In this document: piece after piece, positions 1-11,950 of the stretch
Position numbering within the stretch: position 1 is the first letter of the stretch
Layout: each line of letters starts with the position of its first letter
Source: Metallyticus violacea
Taxonomy: Eukaryota; Arthropoda; Insecta; Mantodea; Metallyticidae
Direction: 5' to 3'
Length of the DNA: 64,000 nucleotides
Assembly: GCA_030762175.1 (NCBI GenBank)
Contig: CM060831.1
Span: 34,110,001-34,174,000 of the forward strand
Notes under the pieces: generated by a model
The model's database searches: none
The model's input: only the letters and a program-made list of their open reading frames with translations
Told to the model about the DNA's origin: nothing
Program-made: the position numbers and the translations under genes

Positions 1-143
1 CAATGTCATTATTAACTTCTATCTCATGGACTGTTTCATTGTTTTACTGATGTATCGCTTTATACCCAGTCCCTCAATGAACTTCCATGAATTACTAAAT
101 ATTCAAAAGAATTGGTACTCACAGTTTGTTTCTTGTGGTGCAG

Positions 144-250
144 ATATGGAGGTAACTTTCTCTCAATAGCAGCTGATTTGGATTGCTTAAAAGTTCATGT
201 TCCTACTACTGTACCGGAGATGGATGGGCCTTGGTATGAATCTTGCACAG
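144..250 (+). CDS. Candidate internal exon of an unrecognised gene
   Basis: A pyrimidine-rich tract ending in gtgcag precedes position 144, and the sequence ends in ACAG followed by a gt donor (gtattt) at 251. The 107-bp interval has one frame open throughout: one base completing a split codon, then 35 codons beginning YGGNFLSIAADLDC and ending GPWYESCT, then one left-over G. The two Cys residues and the GPWYESC end look like ordinary folded, possibly extracellular, protein sequence rather than transposon. I do not recognise the family. Its neighbours would be exons to the left of the window and further + strand exons downstream; none was convincingly found in the next tens of kb. What is seen is the splice-site pair and the open frame; that it is a real exon is inference. 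Confidence 0.42.
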
Positions 251-1201
251 GTATTTGTTTTGCAGTTTCACAGATTCAGTAACTTTATTTCTCTGTCACC
301 TGAATGCAGCTAAATTTCTTGATCACTTTACAGTTTTAAAAGCACACTTCTTAGTTGATGATGGTCCGAACGACGCATGTGTAAAGACCATTGTACTAAT
401 TATTATGAAATGCAAAAGCAGCAGATAAATAGCGCCTAACCTATAACCTAATACCCTACAACGATATATACAAATTCTGTGTGTCTAATACAAAAGTTAA
501 TGACTGTACACCAAACATGTTACATTTGGAAAGAAAACGAGATAACAATGCAACTTGGAACTAAAATACAGTCTATTAGCCAATATCTACCAGGAAAATA
601 GCTACTTTTGTTTGTGTTTACATGTGCATAGCACATCGCTCTTCAACTGTCTCAGCAGGTTGGCCACATGCTGCACATATAATAATGCCTTCAGCCAATT
701 CCACGTGGCCAACACAATTTTCATATATAAAGCCGATGAATTTCCCTGAGCAATAAAGTGCCACAACCACCCACACAAGGGAATTACGAAGTATAAATGG
801 TCACGTGGTGGCTTTTGAATATCGTAGTGATAATTATATACGGCATATGATAAATTTGGAAACATTTTAATCATTTTTGTCCGAATTTCACTCAGTATTG
901 CCCCCCCCCCAAAGTATTGGTAAAAGAAAAGAAAAGAAAAACGTCATTAATTAATTTCGATCGGGCAGAATATTTAACTCGGTTCTGAAGTTCTTAACTT
1001 TATTTTATTAAATTCTTATGCTTTTAGGATACGTATCAGTGTATGTTCTGTCTCTGCAACTGAAAGGTCTTATCTTAATATTGACACATTACTCTGAATA
1101 TATCACACTTGCACTCATCTTAAGCATATGCAGGGCAATTCACAAAGAAGGATTAGATTTCAAACATTCCTTTTTTTCCAAATTACAAAAGGTAGAACCA
1201 T
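251..1201. other. Non-coding stretch, nothing recognised
   Basis: AT-rich sequence, probably intronic if the exon at 144-250 is real. It holds a C homopolymer at about 901-910 and no frame or repeat that I can name. Confidence 0.4.
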
Positions 1202-2388
1202 AATTCTAACGTTCCTGGACAGACAAAAGCTTAAAATTTGAACCGTTTAGGTAGAAGTTCCAATCATGGCCGCATTGGCGCTGTTGCTTGTCATGTTGAT
1301 TGTCTGTAGTAAAATGGCGACACAACAAGAAAAAGTATTTTGTGTGCTGCAATTAGTAAAATTAGAGTCCATTATTGAACTTCAATGTGCTTTTCGCCGT
1401 CAGTTTAATAAACAACCACCTACAGAATTACCAGTGGCATCGAAAATTCGTAGAGGATGGTTACATCTGCAAACGGAAAAGCACGGGACGTCCACGCACA
1501 TCGAATGAAAATGTCGAGCGTATTCGTAAAGATTACGAAAGGAGCCCAAAAAAATCCACAGTACGAGCAAGCAAGGAACTTAACATTCCTCAACTAACGA
1601 GTTCTGAAACACCGTCTGCACCTGAAGCTGTACAAACTGCAGTTATTGCAAGCATTGCACCCTGACGACCACAACAAAAAGTATGAATTTTGCATTAGCA
1701 TGCTAGATGATATGAAAGAAGACAAATTTTCTGAACGATTAATTTTTTCCGATGAATCCACTTTTCATCTTTCCGATAAAACTAATCGGCATTACGTTAG
1801 AATTTGGGGAAGTGAAAATCCTATGTCAGTTATTGAACATGAAAGAGATTCACCGAAGATTAACGTCTTCTGTGCCATATCTGTAAACAAAGTTTATGGA
1901 CCTTTCTTCTTCATGGAGAACACTGTGACAGGACTAACCTGTCTACACATGTTTCAAAACTGGTATTTCCTCAACTTGAAGATGATTCAGACGACTTCAT
2001 CTTCATGCAAGATGGTGCCTCACCTCATTTCTCTAAGCACCTCCGACGTTACTTGAATGACACCATTCCAGACGTTGGATTAGAAGAGGAGGAGCAAAAG
2101 ATCAACTTCATCGCCCGTGGCCTCCCAGGTTTCCAGACCTCACTCCTTGTGACCTTTATCTGAGGAGTTACGTAAAAGACCATGTTTTTATCCGCCCTAT
2201 GCCTGACACTCTTGAAAATCTGCAACATCGAATTGTTGAAGCTGTGAATTCGATAACTAGGGACCAGCTGATTCGTTTGTGCCAAGAAATGAGCACTGTT
2301 TTGATATTTGTCGTGTAACACATGGTGCTCATATTGAATGCATAAAAAATGAAAATTGAACTTTTCCCTTTCCAGGAACGTTTGAATT
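1202..2388 (+). mobile_element. Tc1/mariner-superfamily DNA transposon, decayed copy with TIRs
   Basis: The ends carry matching inverted repeats. The 18 bp at 1202-1219 match the reverse complement of 2371-2388 at 17 of 18 positions, including a perfect 12-bp core aacgttcctgga, and weaker similarity continues about 15 bp inward. The roughly 1.19 kb length fits the superfamily. The interior is a broken transposase (separate entry). A clean TA duplication cannot be assigned: TA dinucleotides lie near both ends but not at equivalent positions, so the exact boundaries may be off by a few bases. Confidence 0.85.
1314..2365 (+). pseudogene. Tc1/mariner-type transposase pseudogene (DUF4817-type HTH plus DDE)
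   Basis: The natural start is the ATG at 1314 (MATQQEKVFCVLQ), which opens the helix-turn-helix region typical of insect Tc1/mariner-like transposases with a DUF4817-type N-terminus. The frame then shifts near 1440-1460 to the one containing GRPRTSNENVERIR and SPKKSTVRASKELNIPQ. A deletion follows near 1600, removing the end of the HTH region. The DDE part resumes with ALHPDDHNKKYEFC, the first catalytic Asp lying in the FSDESTFH motif, then VNVFCA-like and YGPFFF blocks. Another shift near 1960-1980 moves the frame to the second Asp motif (FMQDGASPHF), and the 3' part (DLTPCDLYL-like, ending near THGAHIE) is interrupted by stops. It is dead: at least two frameshifts, one deletion and several nonsense codons. 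Confidence 0.85.
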
Positions 2389-3049
2389 GTATTTCTATCT
2401 TTTTTAGTTTGGAAGAAATAAATAATTGAAATCTGTTCCTTCTTTTTTAATTTCCCGTATTTCTTAATTTCACAAAGTAACAATTAAATATTGTAAAAAT
2501 ACATGCATTTTACGCAATTGGAATATGATTTATGGCATTTTATAGAATCTATTACAAAGTACTTTAAATTTATATGTTCTCTTGCAAAATACACCTCTTA
2601 ATCATCATTCCTGCAACGTTTGACTTTTAGCAAAATCCCAAGGAATACAGGCTTTTGCTATTGTACCCATGAACAATTTTTTGACAATGTTTTTCAACGA
2701 TCGTACTATACTATTGTAAATATAGCCTTTTACGTTTGGACACCGAAAAGCAATCGCTAACAGTGCTGGAAAATTGTTTGACGGCAACTCACCCCACTTA
2801 CAGGTCACAGAGTGGAGACATCTTAAACTGTTTTGACTCACCCAACTCTCCGTTCAAAGAGAAGGTTCTATGTTTGAAGAACACTAAACATATATTCAAA
2901 GTGACAGGGCTCTAAATGTAAATATTTCATAAAACTATAAACTTTTTTCTTCTTTTACTGTCGCACCACTGCATTTCGAACCTTGTTCTTCTCTTAAAGA
3001 GACAAGTTCCTATACCAGGGAGAATTAAATGACGCCTTAGAGAGCAGAG
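2389..3049. other. Intergenic stretch, nothing recognised
   Basis: AT-rich sequence between the transposon at 1202-2388 and a SINE B remnant. The 78-codon minus-strand frame at 2605-2841 has no recognisable motif or splice context. Confidence 0.4.
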
Positions 3050-3192
3050 TGATGGGTGGTGAAGTTTTTTAATGTGTCACGAGTCTACGGCATGATACTC
3101 ACAACTTAAAGTCCCTTCCGAAGGACTTATACCCTTTGGATTTTTATCTCCTGAAAATAAAAGCCATCGATCCCAGCACCTATGAACCCGCT
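3050..3192 (-). repeat. SINE B remnant, degraded
   Basis: Read on the + strand it follows the order of the reverse complement of SINE B: a degenerate version of the segment 'gttctttttcgtgcc', then cccttccgaaggac, then a block corresponding to 'ggatttttacgcccgaa', and a cgatcc block followed by gaacccgc near 3187. It is best seen by comparison with 35591-35880. The left part (3' end of the SINE) is missing or unrecognisable. Confidence 0.5.
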
Positions 3193-3214
3193 AACCTTTG
3201 CTTTTGAACTGCTT

Positions 3215-3463
3215 ATTTGGTTTATTTACGGACGCTCTTTAACATCTTAAGTCACGAGCGTCACATTCAATTCAGGGCCTGAATTGGCCAATAAAATTTT
3301 CTCAGAGAATTATTCTTTCGGGCTTGAGCTTCTTTTACGCGCTGTAAATCTACGACACGGGACTTGAGGGCTTTGCTTTCCTTCCGAAAGAAGGATTTGC
3401 TCGGATTTGACATCGCGACTTTGGGTTTATAAGTCAACTATGGTTACCTAGACCACCAGGACC
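3215..3463 (-). repeat. tRNA-derived SINE, family B, diverged copy
   Basis: It matches the copy at 35591-35880 in order: tttatttacggacgctcttt at the SINE 3' end, gcgtc/cattcaa, the cggg/gaggttc block, the tacgacacgggac block, and finally the tRNA-like head ending ccaccaggacc on the + strand. Internal deletions near the B-box region have removed part of the head. Confidence 0.7.
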
Positions 3464-4446
3464 CACATCTTGTGAAGTGGGAGCATTACCCCGAGACCAA
3501 TGAGGTCTCTTGTAAAGAAATTTTTTACAATATTTTTTCTAGATGATCTCCTAAAGTTGGAAATAATGCAGAAGTAACCGTTCGCTCACAACTGATTTGG
3601 AGGAAAAAACTTGTTAATATATTCATGGAAACTCTCGATTTAACAGTCAGGCGTGATAAAACTGACAGTGAAGTTCATTGTCACTCCATGAGTGAAATAG
3701 AGGAAATTGCTGAAAGTTCCAATTCTTCAGAAGAGAACGATACCTCTGACTAGCAATGAGAGAAGGAAGACACCAAAAAGTTTAAACTTTTATCATTTTT
3801 TTCGAGCTGATTTAGAGCCTATGGGAGAGATTCCCACACAAATTTCCCGTTCCCTCCATCTGAGAAAGTTCTTGTGTTAGTTTTGACTGTCCAAAAAGAG
3901 AGAAAAAATTACGTAACTTTGAATTCTTTGAATTTCTTTGAACTACATCTTTAAACGTAACTTGTTGTGTGCTTTATTTTAGAATACTTAAAATTAACAC
4001 TTTTTACTTTTGAGGGTTTTTACTCAGTCGGTAGTTGACTTGCATTACCAGCCGCCATTTTACAAGATTTTTCTAGTTTCCTTCCTGAAAAGTATGTTTT
4101 TCATCATTTGGGCTACACAGATTTCCATTATACCCTCGGCCGTCCACACCTCCTCCTTCCAGAAGGCGACCATTCAAGAAAAATCTTAGGCCATCTCTCC
4201 CCAGTCGTTCTATTGATGTGCTCGTACCGCCTTTCAGACCTAACGGTAACTGATTCTTCTATTTTCATCATATGCCTCACCTATTCATTCCTCCTCTTTT
4301 CAAACCTAGATATCCTGGCTTCTCTTCAAATTCCACCCATCTCCTCTGCCTGTAGTTTACTTTTCTGCCTTTCTGCTAATGTGCACTCTTAGCGGTATAA
4401 ATTAATATACTCTCTATGACTGATAGAGCAATTCTTGTCTTTGATG
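3464..4446. other. Intergenic stretch with a short acidic frame
   Basis: No gene or repeat was named here. A + strand frame at roughly 3600-3753 ends in an acidic, serine-rich tail (SEIEEIAESSNSSEEND) before a stop. It could be the tail of a transposon protein or chance; there are no splice sites or neighbours to support it. Confidence 0.3.
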
Positions 4447-4740
4447 TTGGTCCTAGTGGTTTACTGGTAACCATACTTGCTTCGTAGACTCAAGATCGCG
4501 AGTTCAATTCCGGAAAGGGTCGATGGATTTTTTTCGAGCGTAAAAATCCTAAGTATGGCTTCCTAAGGAAGGGAAGTAAAGTCGTGGGTCCCATGTCGTA
4601 CATTTACGGCACGAAAAAGAACCTCAAACCTGAAAGAAGAGGCCTCTGAGCAAAGTTTATCGTCCATTCACGCCTTGAATTGAGTGGGAAGCTGATGACC
4701 CAAGATGTTAAATTAAGCAAATAATAATAATAAAAAAAAA
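4447..4740 (+). repeat. tRNA-derived SINE, family B, near full length with A-rich tail
   Basis: The head reads ggtcctagtggtttactggt (A-box-like) followed about 35 bp later by a degenerate B box (gagttcaattcc). The shared SINE B body follows: ggatttttttcgagcgtaaa, agtatggcttcc, gggaagtaaagtcgtgggtcc, tacggcacgaaaaagaacct and ggcctctgagcaaa. It ends in an aataataataaaaaaaaa tail at about 4722-4740, as expected for a LINE-mobilised SINE. Confidence 0.85.
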
Positions 4741-4749
4741 CTTCTTTGT

Positions 4750-5130
4750 TTGTCTGCTAATATTTCTGCTCCACAAAACCCCATTTAGAATTTTTATTGA
4801 ACTTCTTGTCCAAAGTATTGTGATCTACATCCGCATGGCAGCTTCCAGATTCATGGTTTATTAGTTCCAAAAATTTAAAGAGCTTTATTAACTTAATGGA
4901 CCCTTGAGGTAATTTAATGTACTTTCAACCTTCTCCAATAATTACATGTTATGTTTTGTTCACATTCACTCAAGAAATCTCCAGTTTCAATGCTTCCAAG
5001 AGCTTCCTCATCACAAATGTTGCATACTCTTGGTTTGGGCTATTGTGAGCTTATCATCTGCAAACAACAAAGGATGCATTCTTTCTCCTTCTATTGGTAT
5101 TCCCTGCCGTCACACGATCGATTTCAGTAT
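4750..5130 (-). pseudogene. Non-LTR retrotransposon reverse-transcriptase fragment
   Basis: On the minus strand, from about 5110 downward, the frame reads GIPIEGERMHPLLFADD: the RT palm motif with the catalytic FADD box in its usual spacing after a G-I-P-like element. A one-base frameshift then leads to RKLLEALKLEIS and VNVNKT, corresponding to the RT segment just after FADD. Further down, near 4790-4760, ILNGVLWS resembles the thumb-proximal 'aI..LNgvLW' block. Stops and frameshifts make it non-functional. Neither ORF1 nor the endonuclease is present. The clade cannot be decided from this fragment. Confidence 0.72.
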
Positions 5131-5134
5131 TCCA

Positions 5135-6902
5135 ATACATATTGAAAATAGAGTTTATATAGTATTGGATACACATTGCAACATTGTTTAAAATTAACGA
5201 ATATTAAATTCATATCCTGTCGTTGCCCATATGATTTTTCACATAATTGTATAAGGCAGGAACATTGCCCCCCCCCCCTCCGGAATATGATAAACATTTT
5301 AGTAAGAAATCTTATTAGATGATCGTATCCACATTTCCACAGTTCTAAATACTTCCACAAGGACCATTAGCTTTACAATTTTATGTCTGTCAATGCATTC
5401 TTCACTTCTTAATCTAAAATAGGTTGCACATTTCTGTATGCAGAATCATGAAATTATCACACATTTAAAAATGTAAACATGCACCGAAAAAGTACGAAAC
5501 ACATTAGTATGTCTAACTTGCTAAAACAACTGAATTTGAACAAGCGTCTGTTGAATTACAAAACAAATGCGTAGCAATGGTGGTCCTTTCCTGAAGTCTG
5601 CGGTGACGTAAAGGATATTCGTGCCATTTTAAGCTCTCTCCATATAGATGTAATTCTGTACCACCCCACACTGCAGTTCTGCAAATCTAACAATTTAGTC
5701 GCATGCAGTACATACATACGGGTAATTCCCCGGCTAACACCTGCCAACGCAAGCCGCAGAGTTATGGTGATAGTGTGTAACATCGTGCATGTTAAAAGTG
5801 CTCTCTCATTCATTTGTCACAACTCCCCTGCAGCCCTATAACCAGTGGCGTTTGGTGACCTGATTTCTAAATGTGATTTACTCTTACGCGTGGAGAAATC
5901 ATAGGCGGCATATGTCTGGGGTAGCTCAGCAGAAGAAGAAAGGCAATCATAATCGGAAACTGAGATAAGCAATGGTGAAGCATGGCTCTTTGGATAGGGT
6001 AGGCTGAGAAATGGCATGTCAAAATTAGTAAACAATTTAATTTATGTTAAACATAAAATGCTGTAATGTTATCATAACAGAGTTTCATTTTCAAAAGTGT
6101 AATTAATATTAAAGTAAGTGATATTAAAATTAAATTGCGTGAAATATTACAATAAAGTTAATGTTCCATGACTAACCCTTAAATCAATCTGTATATAAGC
6201 TCAATATTCCAGTCTTTTTTCTATGAAAATATATCAATCACTTTTGAAATAAATTCTTAGCATCTCACTGAACATTATACCATCCTTTTTTCTATAATTG
6301 TAGTACCCAGGAGAACGATAGGGGGCGCCTGTAACACAGCAAGTGTAAAATAAAACCGCCATTAAAGATACTTCTAATAAGATACGGCGCCGTTCCGCTG
6401 CATGTGAAATACATAGAAATATAGGGAGTTACAAATAAAGGATTTTTATCTACAATACGTCCACTAAAATATGATTAAGGGATTTTCACAATATGTGCAT
6501 AAGTAATAAATCATATAAAATGGTATTTATTAATAAAATAAAATGATTACATTATCCCACATTACAACAATACAAAAATAGCGAAATATTATATTTTCAC
6601 ATTATTTCGTCTTCATATAGTCTTTCTGTTGGATTTCAGTTCTAAAAACCGCAGAAAAGGGAACATATAATCGCAAAGGGCTGGCCTACACAGTAACGAT
6701 AAAGTCATTAACGACCTTGCTCAGTTTTCCCTGACAGTAATGCAAATCACTTCTGTGCCTGTGCAAGGCTGATCCTTACCGCATTTTTTGGTTTCAGTTA
6801 TGTACGTTACAGAGAGTGCACTAGTTTGAATAAAGAAAATTTTATTTTTCTTATACCGTTGCTCAAATTTAATTGGATTCCGCACATATACTACTATGCA
6901 AA
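5135..6902. other. Intergenic stretch, nothing recognised
   Basis: AT-rich sequence with a C homopolymer near 5268-5278. Several 60-85-codon frames on the minus strand (5124-6035) lack recognisable motifs, splice sites or family resemblance. Confidence 0.4.
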
Positions 6903-7014
6903 CTGAGAACTGAGGAAAACCTGGAAAAAAACCTTAGGAAGGAAGGACGGTCGTGGCGGAAATCGAACCCCAGACCTCCCGCTCACGAGTCAGCGACCTC
7001 GGTCACCCGTGGCA
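6903..7014 (-). repeat. tRNA-derived SINE, family A, 3'-truncated copy
   Basis: On the + strand it runs ctgagg-aaacctgg, ggacgg, then the B-box complement (atcgaacccca), cctcccgctcacgagt, and cgacctcggtcacccgtggc at the SINE 5' end. Only the tRNA-like head and adjoining body are present. The 3' body seen in other copies (for example 19652-19926) is missing. Confidence 0.8.
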
Positions 7015-8840
7015 GTAAATGTCAAGTTGTTCTTCATAAATCTTGCACATTGTACGCTTCTCATATAATTTCCTGGGTTAGTATATCAGCTTTATGCAAA
7101 ATGAGATTGCCCTGTGTTGTTGTGTAACCCATATTGAGTACTAGAAACATGTCCAAAATGTCTCACATCTCTAAGAAGTTGCAGAACAATGACTTCATCT
7201 CAAGTACTTTGCTCTTTATAAAAAAAATTAATTACAATTATTATATGATTGTGCATAAGCTATTCCTTGAAGCCATATTTAATTTGTTTCAATAAGTATA
7301 GACATGACACTGCTACATATAGAAAACTGAAACTGTTAATGATACATATAGCATAAATAAATCGCATTGGGGGTTGTTCTTTTTAACTGATGATTTGTAT
7401 GGGTTTAGCATCGCATAAGCAAATGATATTTACAATGGGGTGCTCAAAATATGGCGATACGCGAACTTTCGCTCTCAAAGCGCTCTTGTGAGTCTAGGTA
7501 AATACTAATATGTCATAGATTAGACCTAAAACATCAGCGATTGAATTGATCCCCCCCCCACATAAAGTTGGAATGGCATATAGATAAATAAGGAGGAGAA
7601 TCTCTTAAGTAAATGCTTCGTCACATCTTTGCAGCAATGTTTTGACTTTCAGAATTGGTCACAATGCTATGCTATGTGTAGAAGAAATTAAATTGATCGC
7701 AAATATAATCCTGGTGGTATAGCAACTCATGCATATAAACATAGCTTTGGTTTAGGTCTAGTAGCCTAGCAATGCATTTTCTGCACAAATGCACACACAC
7801 AATGCCCACGGCAAACAATAATGCTTGAATATTTATCACACGCCGCTATTGTAGTTCGATATCAAGAGAGGTAGCAACGGTTTTTCATGCTGTGTACTTT
7901 TGGGCCCTTACTTCCAAACGGTCGCAAATGTTAGTGACAAATATAACGCTTTGATCTCCAGCTTTGTTGTCTTTTTATGTTTTTCGTATTCACTAAACTC
8001 TGCATTGGATTCCAATTTGGAGCGAGCAAACAAAGGAAGAGGCGTGAAGTGTAATTGGGAAAAGAGAGAAATAGCAAGCGGAGCATGGGGTGCACTGCAA
8101 TTAAAAATAATAAACATTCCATTTGTATCATATGCACTTTCGAAATATTCTAAATGCAATATCACGCAGATTTAACCAGAAATTGGAGACATACCTTGAT
8201 TTGCATATTTAAAACATTAATTTTTATTTATTTTATTGGTACTCAAAGATAAATACAACGGCAGTTACTGAATACATATTACCAACAGTGCGGACTAACA
8301 TTTTTTGCAGCTTCGCTGGACTTAAGTTGTTTTTCTGCAACCGTGAGTAATTTTATAAAAGTTTCTAAAATACTTGACATTTGTAATTACATTTCAATAA
8401 ATTCTGTCAATTCAATTAATTGCAAACATGGGAAACCGAATATTCAGGCATGCTTGCATTTTACAGTAAAACATTCGTATTAGGTAAGTAGCCGGTATAC
8501 TTGGAAACCAAACAGTTCCACACTATATCCATCAGCATCATTAATTTACAAGAACTATAGCAGGGGAGAAATTGCCTAGTGATTGACACTTGGGCTGTTT
8601 TTATGCCGGTGACTCAGCTGGCGAGAGGCTTTTACAATCAGATAACAAAACACATTATTGTCAGAGGTATGACATCACCGACGTTGCAACAGTTACCGGG
8701 TTAGAAAGTTTAAAATTACCCAGTAGCAACGCGTTTTCAACTGCGTGCACCGATCTAATTGTTCGTATGCAAGTATTTTATTAAGAGTAATGGATGTGAC
8801 TTTGTATCATTCATTAAACAAAAGCGATAGTGTAGGGATT
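7015..8840. other. Intergenic stretch, nothing firm recognised
   Basis: AT-rich sequence with a C run near 7553-7559. A tiny splice-like segment at about 8311-8342 (ttttttgcag before, gtgagt after) encodes only about ten residues and is probably chance. No repeat family was identified. Confidence 0.35.
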
Positions 8841-9690
8841 TCTATTGAGAATCTTGTCATACATTTATTTCTTTTCAGCAATCAAACAACTTTCCCCTCA
8901 ACCCAATCACTTAAGCTCTTAAAATAGCAGAACCTTCATGAGCGAAAGCAAAACACGGTTACCTCGGGTATACGAACACCAGGAAAAGGATGAGGGAAGT
9001 ATTGGAGTTTTGAATCATTCTGGCGAATGACCATGTATCGATCTGCGCGAGACAATGCTAGGAAATGTGAGGTAGGGGTAACTTCTCAGCTACATAAATG
9101 TAACAAACAATTGCAAGGGATAAATATAATAGCGGTGCAGCTGTGCAATAAACCGTACCTACAATGTGCTCAGTACGGAAGTAAGAGAGATATTGACCTC
9201 ATTCCCTTATAAACGCATAAACAGAAAATGAACTCTACCACCATTGCGCAACTTTTGCTCACTCGCTAGAACTATTCAAAACTACTTTACTTTGTCTTTA
9301 TGAACATTTCCATGGTGTTCTGAAAGTTGAACGTTGTGTTGTAACGGGTATGAATCCTTCCGAAATAGTTTGTTTTAAACATGCTTCAATCACTTCAGCG
9401 GAATTAGAATGCTCTTTTTCCACGGTGAAAAATGTTCTCTCTGACAAGCGGCTGACTATGAGAGTTGATATATTGGAAGAAAAAAATCTTGTAACTAAGA
9501 AAAGTAAGCTTAAGTACTTTGATTGTGTGGTAAAGAAATTATTTAGTATTTAAATACATCTTTTCATTTATAACGAATGATATTACTCCTGTGTTGACAT
9601 AATAAGTGACTATTTTAATTATATTATTGCCCATCTTTAATATTTAAGTGACTTTTGGCCTGTCTATTACATGTCTGAACTTCCGGGCTG
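8841..9690 (+). mobile_element. hAT-derived repeat, copy 1 (direct repeat with 41592-42435)
   Basis: About 850 bp align colinearly and in the same orientation with 41592-42435, with many substitutions and small indels. Shared landmarks include atacatttatttcttttca, tcgatctgcgcgagacaat, gcgg/tacagctgt, gagagagatatt, aacagaaaatgaactc and ccttccgaaatag. The right part encodes a hAT C-terminal segment (separate entry). No inverted ends were identified, so the boundaries come only from where the two copies stop matching. Confidence 0.75.
9350..9553 (+). pseudogene. hAT transposase C-terminal dimerisation segment
   Basis: A 67-codon open segment reads ITSAELECSFSTVKNVLSDKR and then LTMRVDILEE. This matches the hAT C-terminal dimerisation pattern (S-x-x-x-E-R-x-FS-x-x-K-x-ILSDKR-x-x-L-x-x-ENL), also seen in CGGBP1-like hAT-derived proteins of arthropods. 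The usual Arg after the Glu is Cys here. The rest of the transposase (BED finger, DDE core) is not visible upstream; the 500 bp to the left are shared with the second copy but not coding. The copy at 42070-42275 keeps the same tail (LTMRMGTLKN) but is frame-broken, so this is a decayed element, not a host gene. Confidence 0.65.
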
Positions 9691-9851
9691 TACTCATTAT
9701 ATACAGAAAATGAGTGAAAGTAATAAAAATAATAACAACATTACAACCTCACGACAAATGTGTAAATATGAAGAAGGGTGTGATGGGATGACTACATTGC
9801 TGCTGAGCTGCGCTGGTCTCCTATTTGGATATCTTGATATGTGTTTTTTTA

Positions 9852-10104
9852 ATAGTGTTTAACGCCCGTTTTTACTGCTGAGGCACCACAGGCGGTGGAC
9901 ACTGATGATACATGAAATGAGATGATACATTGGGAAAGGATTTTTTTAAGAAAAGAAACGTTCCAGTCTTAAGTTTAAGGTACCTCCGGCATTAGCCATT
10001 TATGAGCATGAGAAAACCTGGAAAAAACCTCGGTCAGGGAGGTGAGTCCTGGCGGGAATCAAACCCTAGATCTCCCGCTCATGAGTCCGCGCCTTAACGA
10101 CCTT
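9852..10104 (-). repeat. tRNA-derived SINE, family A, nearly full length
   Basis: On the + strand: agtgtttaacgcccg, ctgaggcaccacaggcggtg, gacactgatgatacatgaaa, aaaggattttttta, cctccggcatt, cctggaaaaaacctcgg, a B-box complement (aatcaaaccct), cctcat/ctcatgagtccgcgcct and taacgacc. It lacks the last 10-15 bp of the 5' end (cggtcacccgtggc) seen in the best copies. Confidence 0.88.
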
Positions 10105-11871
10105 GAGAATGTGCGTCCCGTTTTTATGTAGTCATAAAAATCCACATAATTACACTTTTTATTAATTAGGTTTTCAGCGTTTCTACGTTCGTTAGTATTT
10201 TGTTTGTGCCCCACAATCCTTTCTGTTGGAGTATTGGATCCAGTAAACAAAGACAGAATGCGAATATTTTTAGCAAGTTTCCACGATAAATGTTTGGTTT
10301 TCGAAGATTTCCACTCATTTTCTATCAAATTGTATGTTCGCTTCGTTCAATGTGTGAACTTATCTTCAGTCTTTTAGGTTTATGTCAAATTCTGTAATCT
10401 GTAGCTCAATTTTTGATCAGGTTAAAGTGTTTTAATTAGGAACTTTGTATCTGCATTCAGTACATGCAGAGTAAAAGACCTCTTGAAACAAAAAGTATCA
10501 TTAAGAGCTCCATTTGTAGTTTTGCAGGTTTTTTACACTAATCCTTTTTTTTTTCTTACTATGTATTTTTTTTTTTAGATTATTTCTATTTAATGCCTTT
10601 TTATGCAAAAAGTAATTTGATACTAGAGCTAGAATCTGCAATATACGCTTCCATGTGCTTTACACTTATTAAAGTTGAGAATTGTCTGCCTTTTCACTAT
10701 AAGCAAAAAAACATTTACGATTACACTGACTGCTTCATTAAACATTTTCTGATTTTTTTTCTTGTTAAATGGAAACTTTTCCTAAGTCTTTATTAAACCC
10801 AGATTTCCTCTTAGGCATTTTTATCATGGAAATTTAAAATGGAATTATTGATATTAATCAACATTCTCAGAGCTATCCATGTAAGCTTATAATATGTTGT
10901 CATATTTTTTAAAAAAATAACCTATTATACTTTGAAAAAGAAATACTGTACAATACAGATTAAAATGATTATTGATTCACACCGTGTCATTTCTAAAATG
11001 TGTTGGGGACGTTTAGACAACCTAGTAAAATGTACAACATATCCGCGTTTATTTTTTGGGTGTAGTGAATAACGGGGCGGGGGGTCGAAACCGTCAAATA
11101 CGGAAGGGGGGGCGGGGCTTGTGGTCACCTTGTCCACAGCAGTGCAACTGACGGGGATTTTAAAAGTGAAAGGGTTAAGCTGCAGTTGGCGCCATTGCTA
11201 AAGAATGCATGGCTGTCATAACTTCTAATATCGTACTTTCAACATTCACAAAAAGCAACCTTAGACTCACTAATGCCCGGATCAGTCGCCTGTCAGGGAG
11301 AAATTTACTCATAGAGTACAAATGTATACTGAAGGGCTCCCTTAATGGTTGGTCAATCCCATGTCAGGGCTGCCCCTAAGACACCACAAACACAGAAAGA
11401 CGCAGACACATACGATATGTACAGATAGATGGAAAGAGAATGAATATACTCTTGAGATGATACTGAGACGTTGTTTTTAAACGAAAGCGAAACGGAACGC
11501 GTTTAGACGAAATAGCATGTGATTACTGACTTAGTGATCGCTTGCAGCGTGACTGTGGGGCGGGCTGCAAACACTCCGCTTACTTGTTTACATTGTCACT
11601 GAAATCTATATTGTTTCTGTTATAATCACTCTTGACGTTTGAGGCGTGTCCACTTATACTGCAATAACAAAGAGCAGCAGAGCTACATTGTCTCATAGGG
11701 ATAGCATTTCCCACCGCTTGTAAAACTAAAAACAAATATCGCACTCGGACTGATATTCAAAGACAATATTTGCATCTGGTTATAATAAAATAGGTACGAC
11801 GCTTTTTTGATTATGCGCAAACAAAAAACTTGTTTTTACACCAAAAAGTTCATATATTATGGCTTGTTAAT

Positions 11872-11903
<32 letters not shown>

Positions 11904-11950
11904 TTTCTAAGGGTTTCGGTATTAATTAAATTTCCTTTTCGCTAAATTTA
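10105..11950. other. Intergenic stretch with a long T tract
   Basis: No gene was recognised. Contains 28 consecutive T at 11873-11900 and a G-rich patch at about 11072-11116. Confidence 0.4.

Noticed and set aside
8311..8342. 32-bp splice-flanked segment on the + strand
   Set aside because: Too short and without homology; expected by chance in AT-rich DNA.
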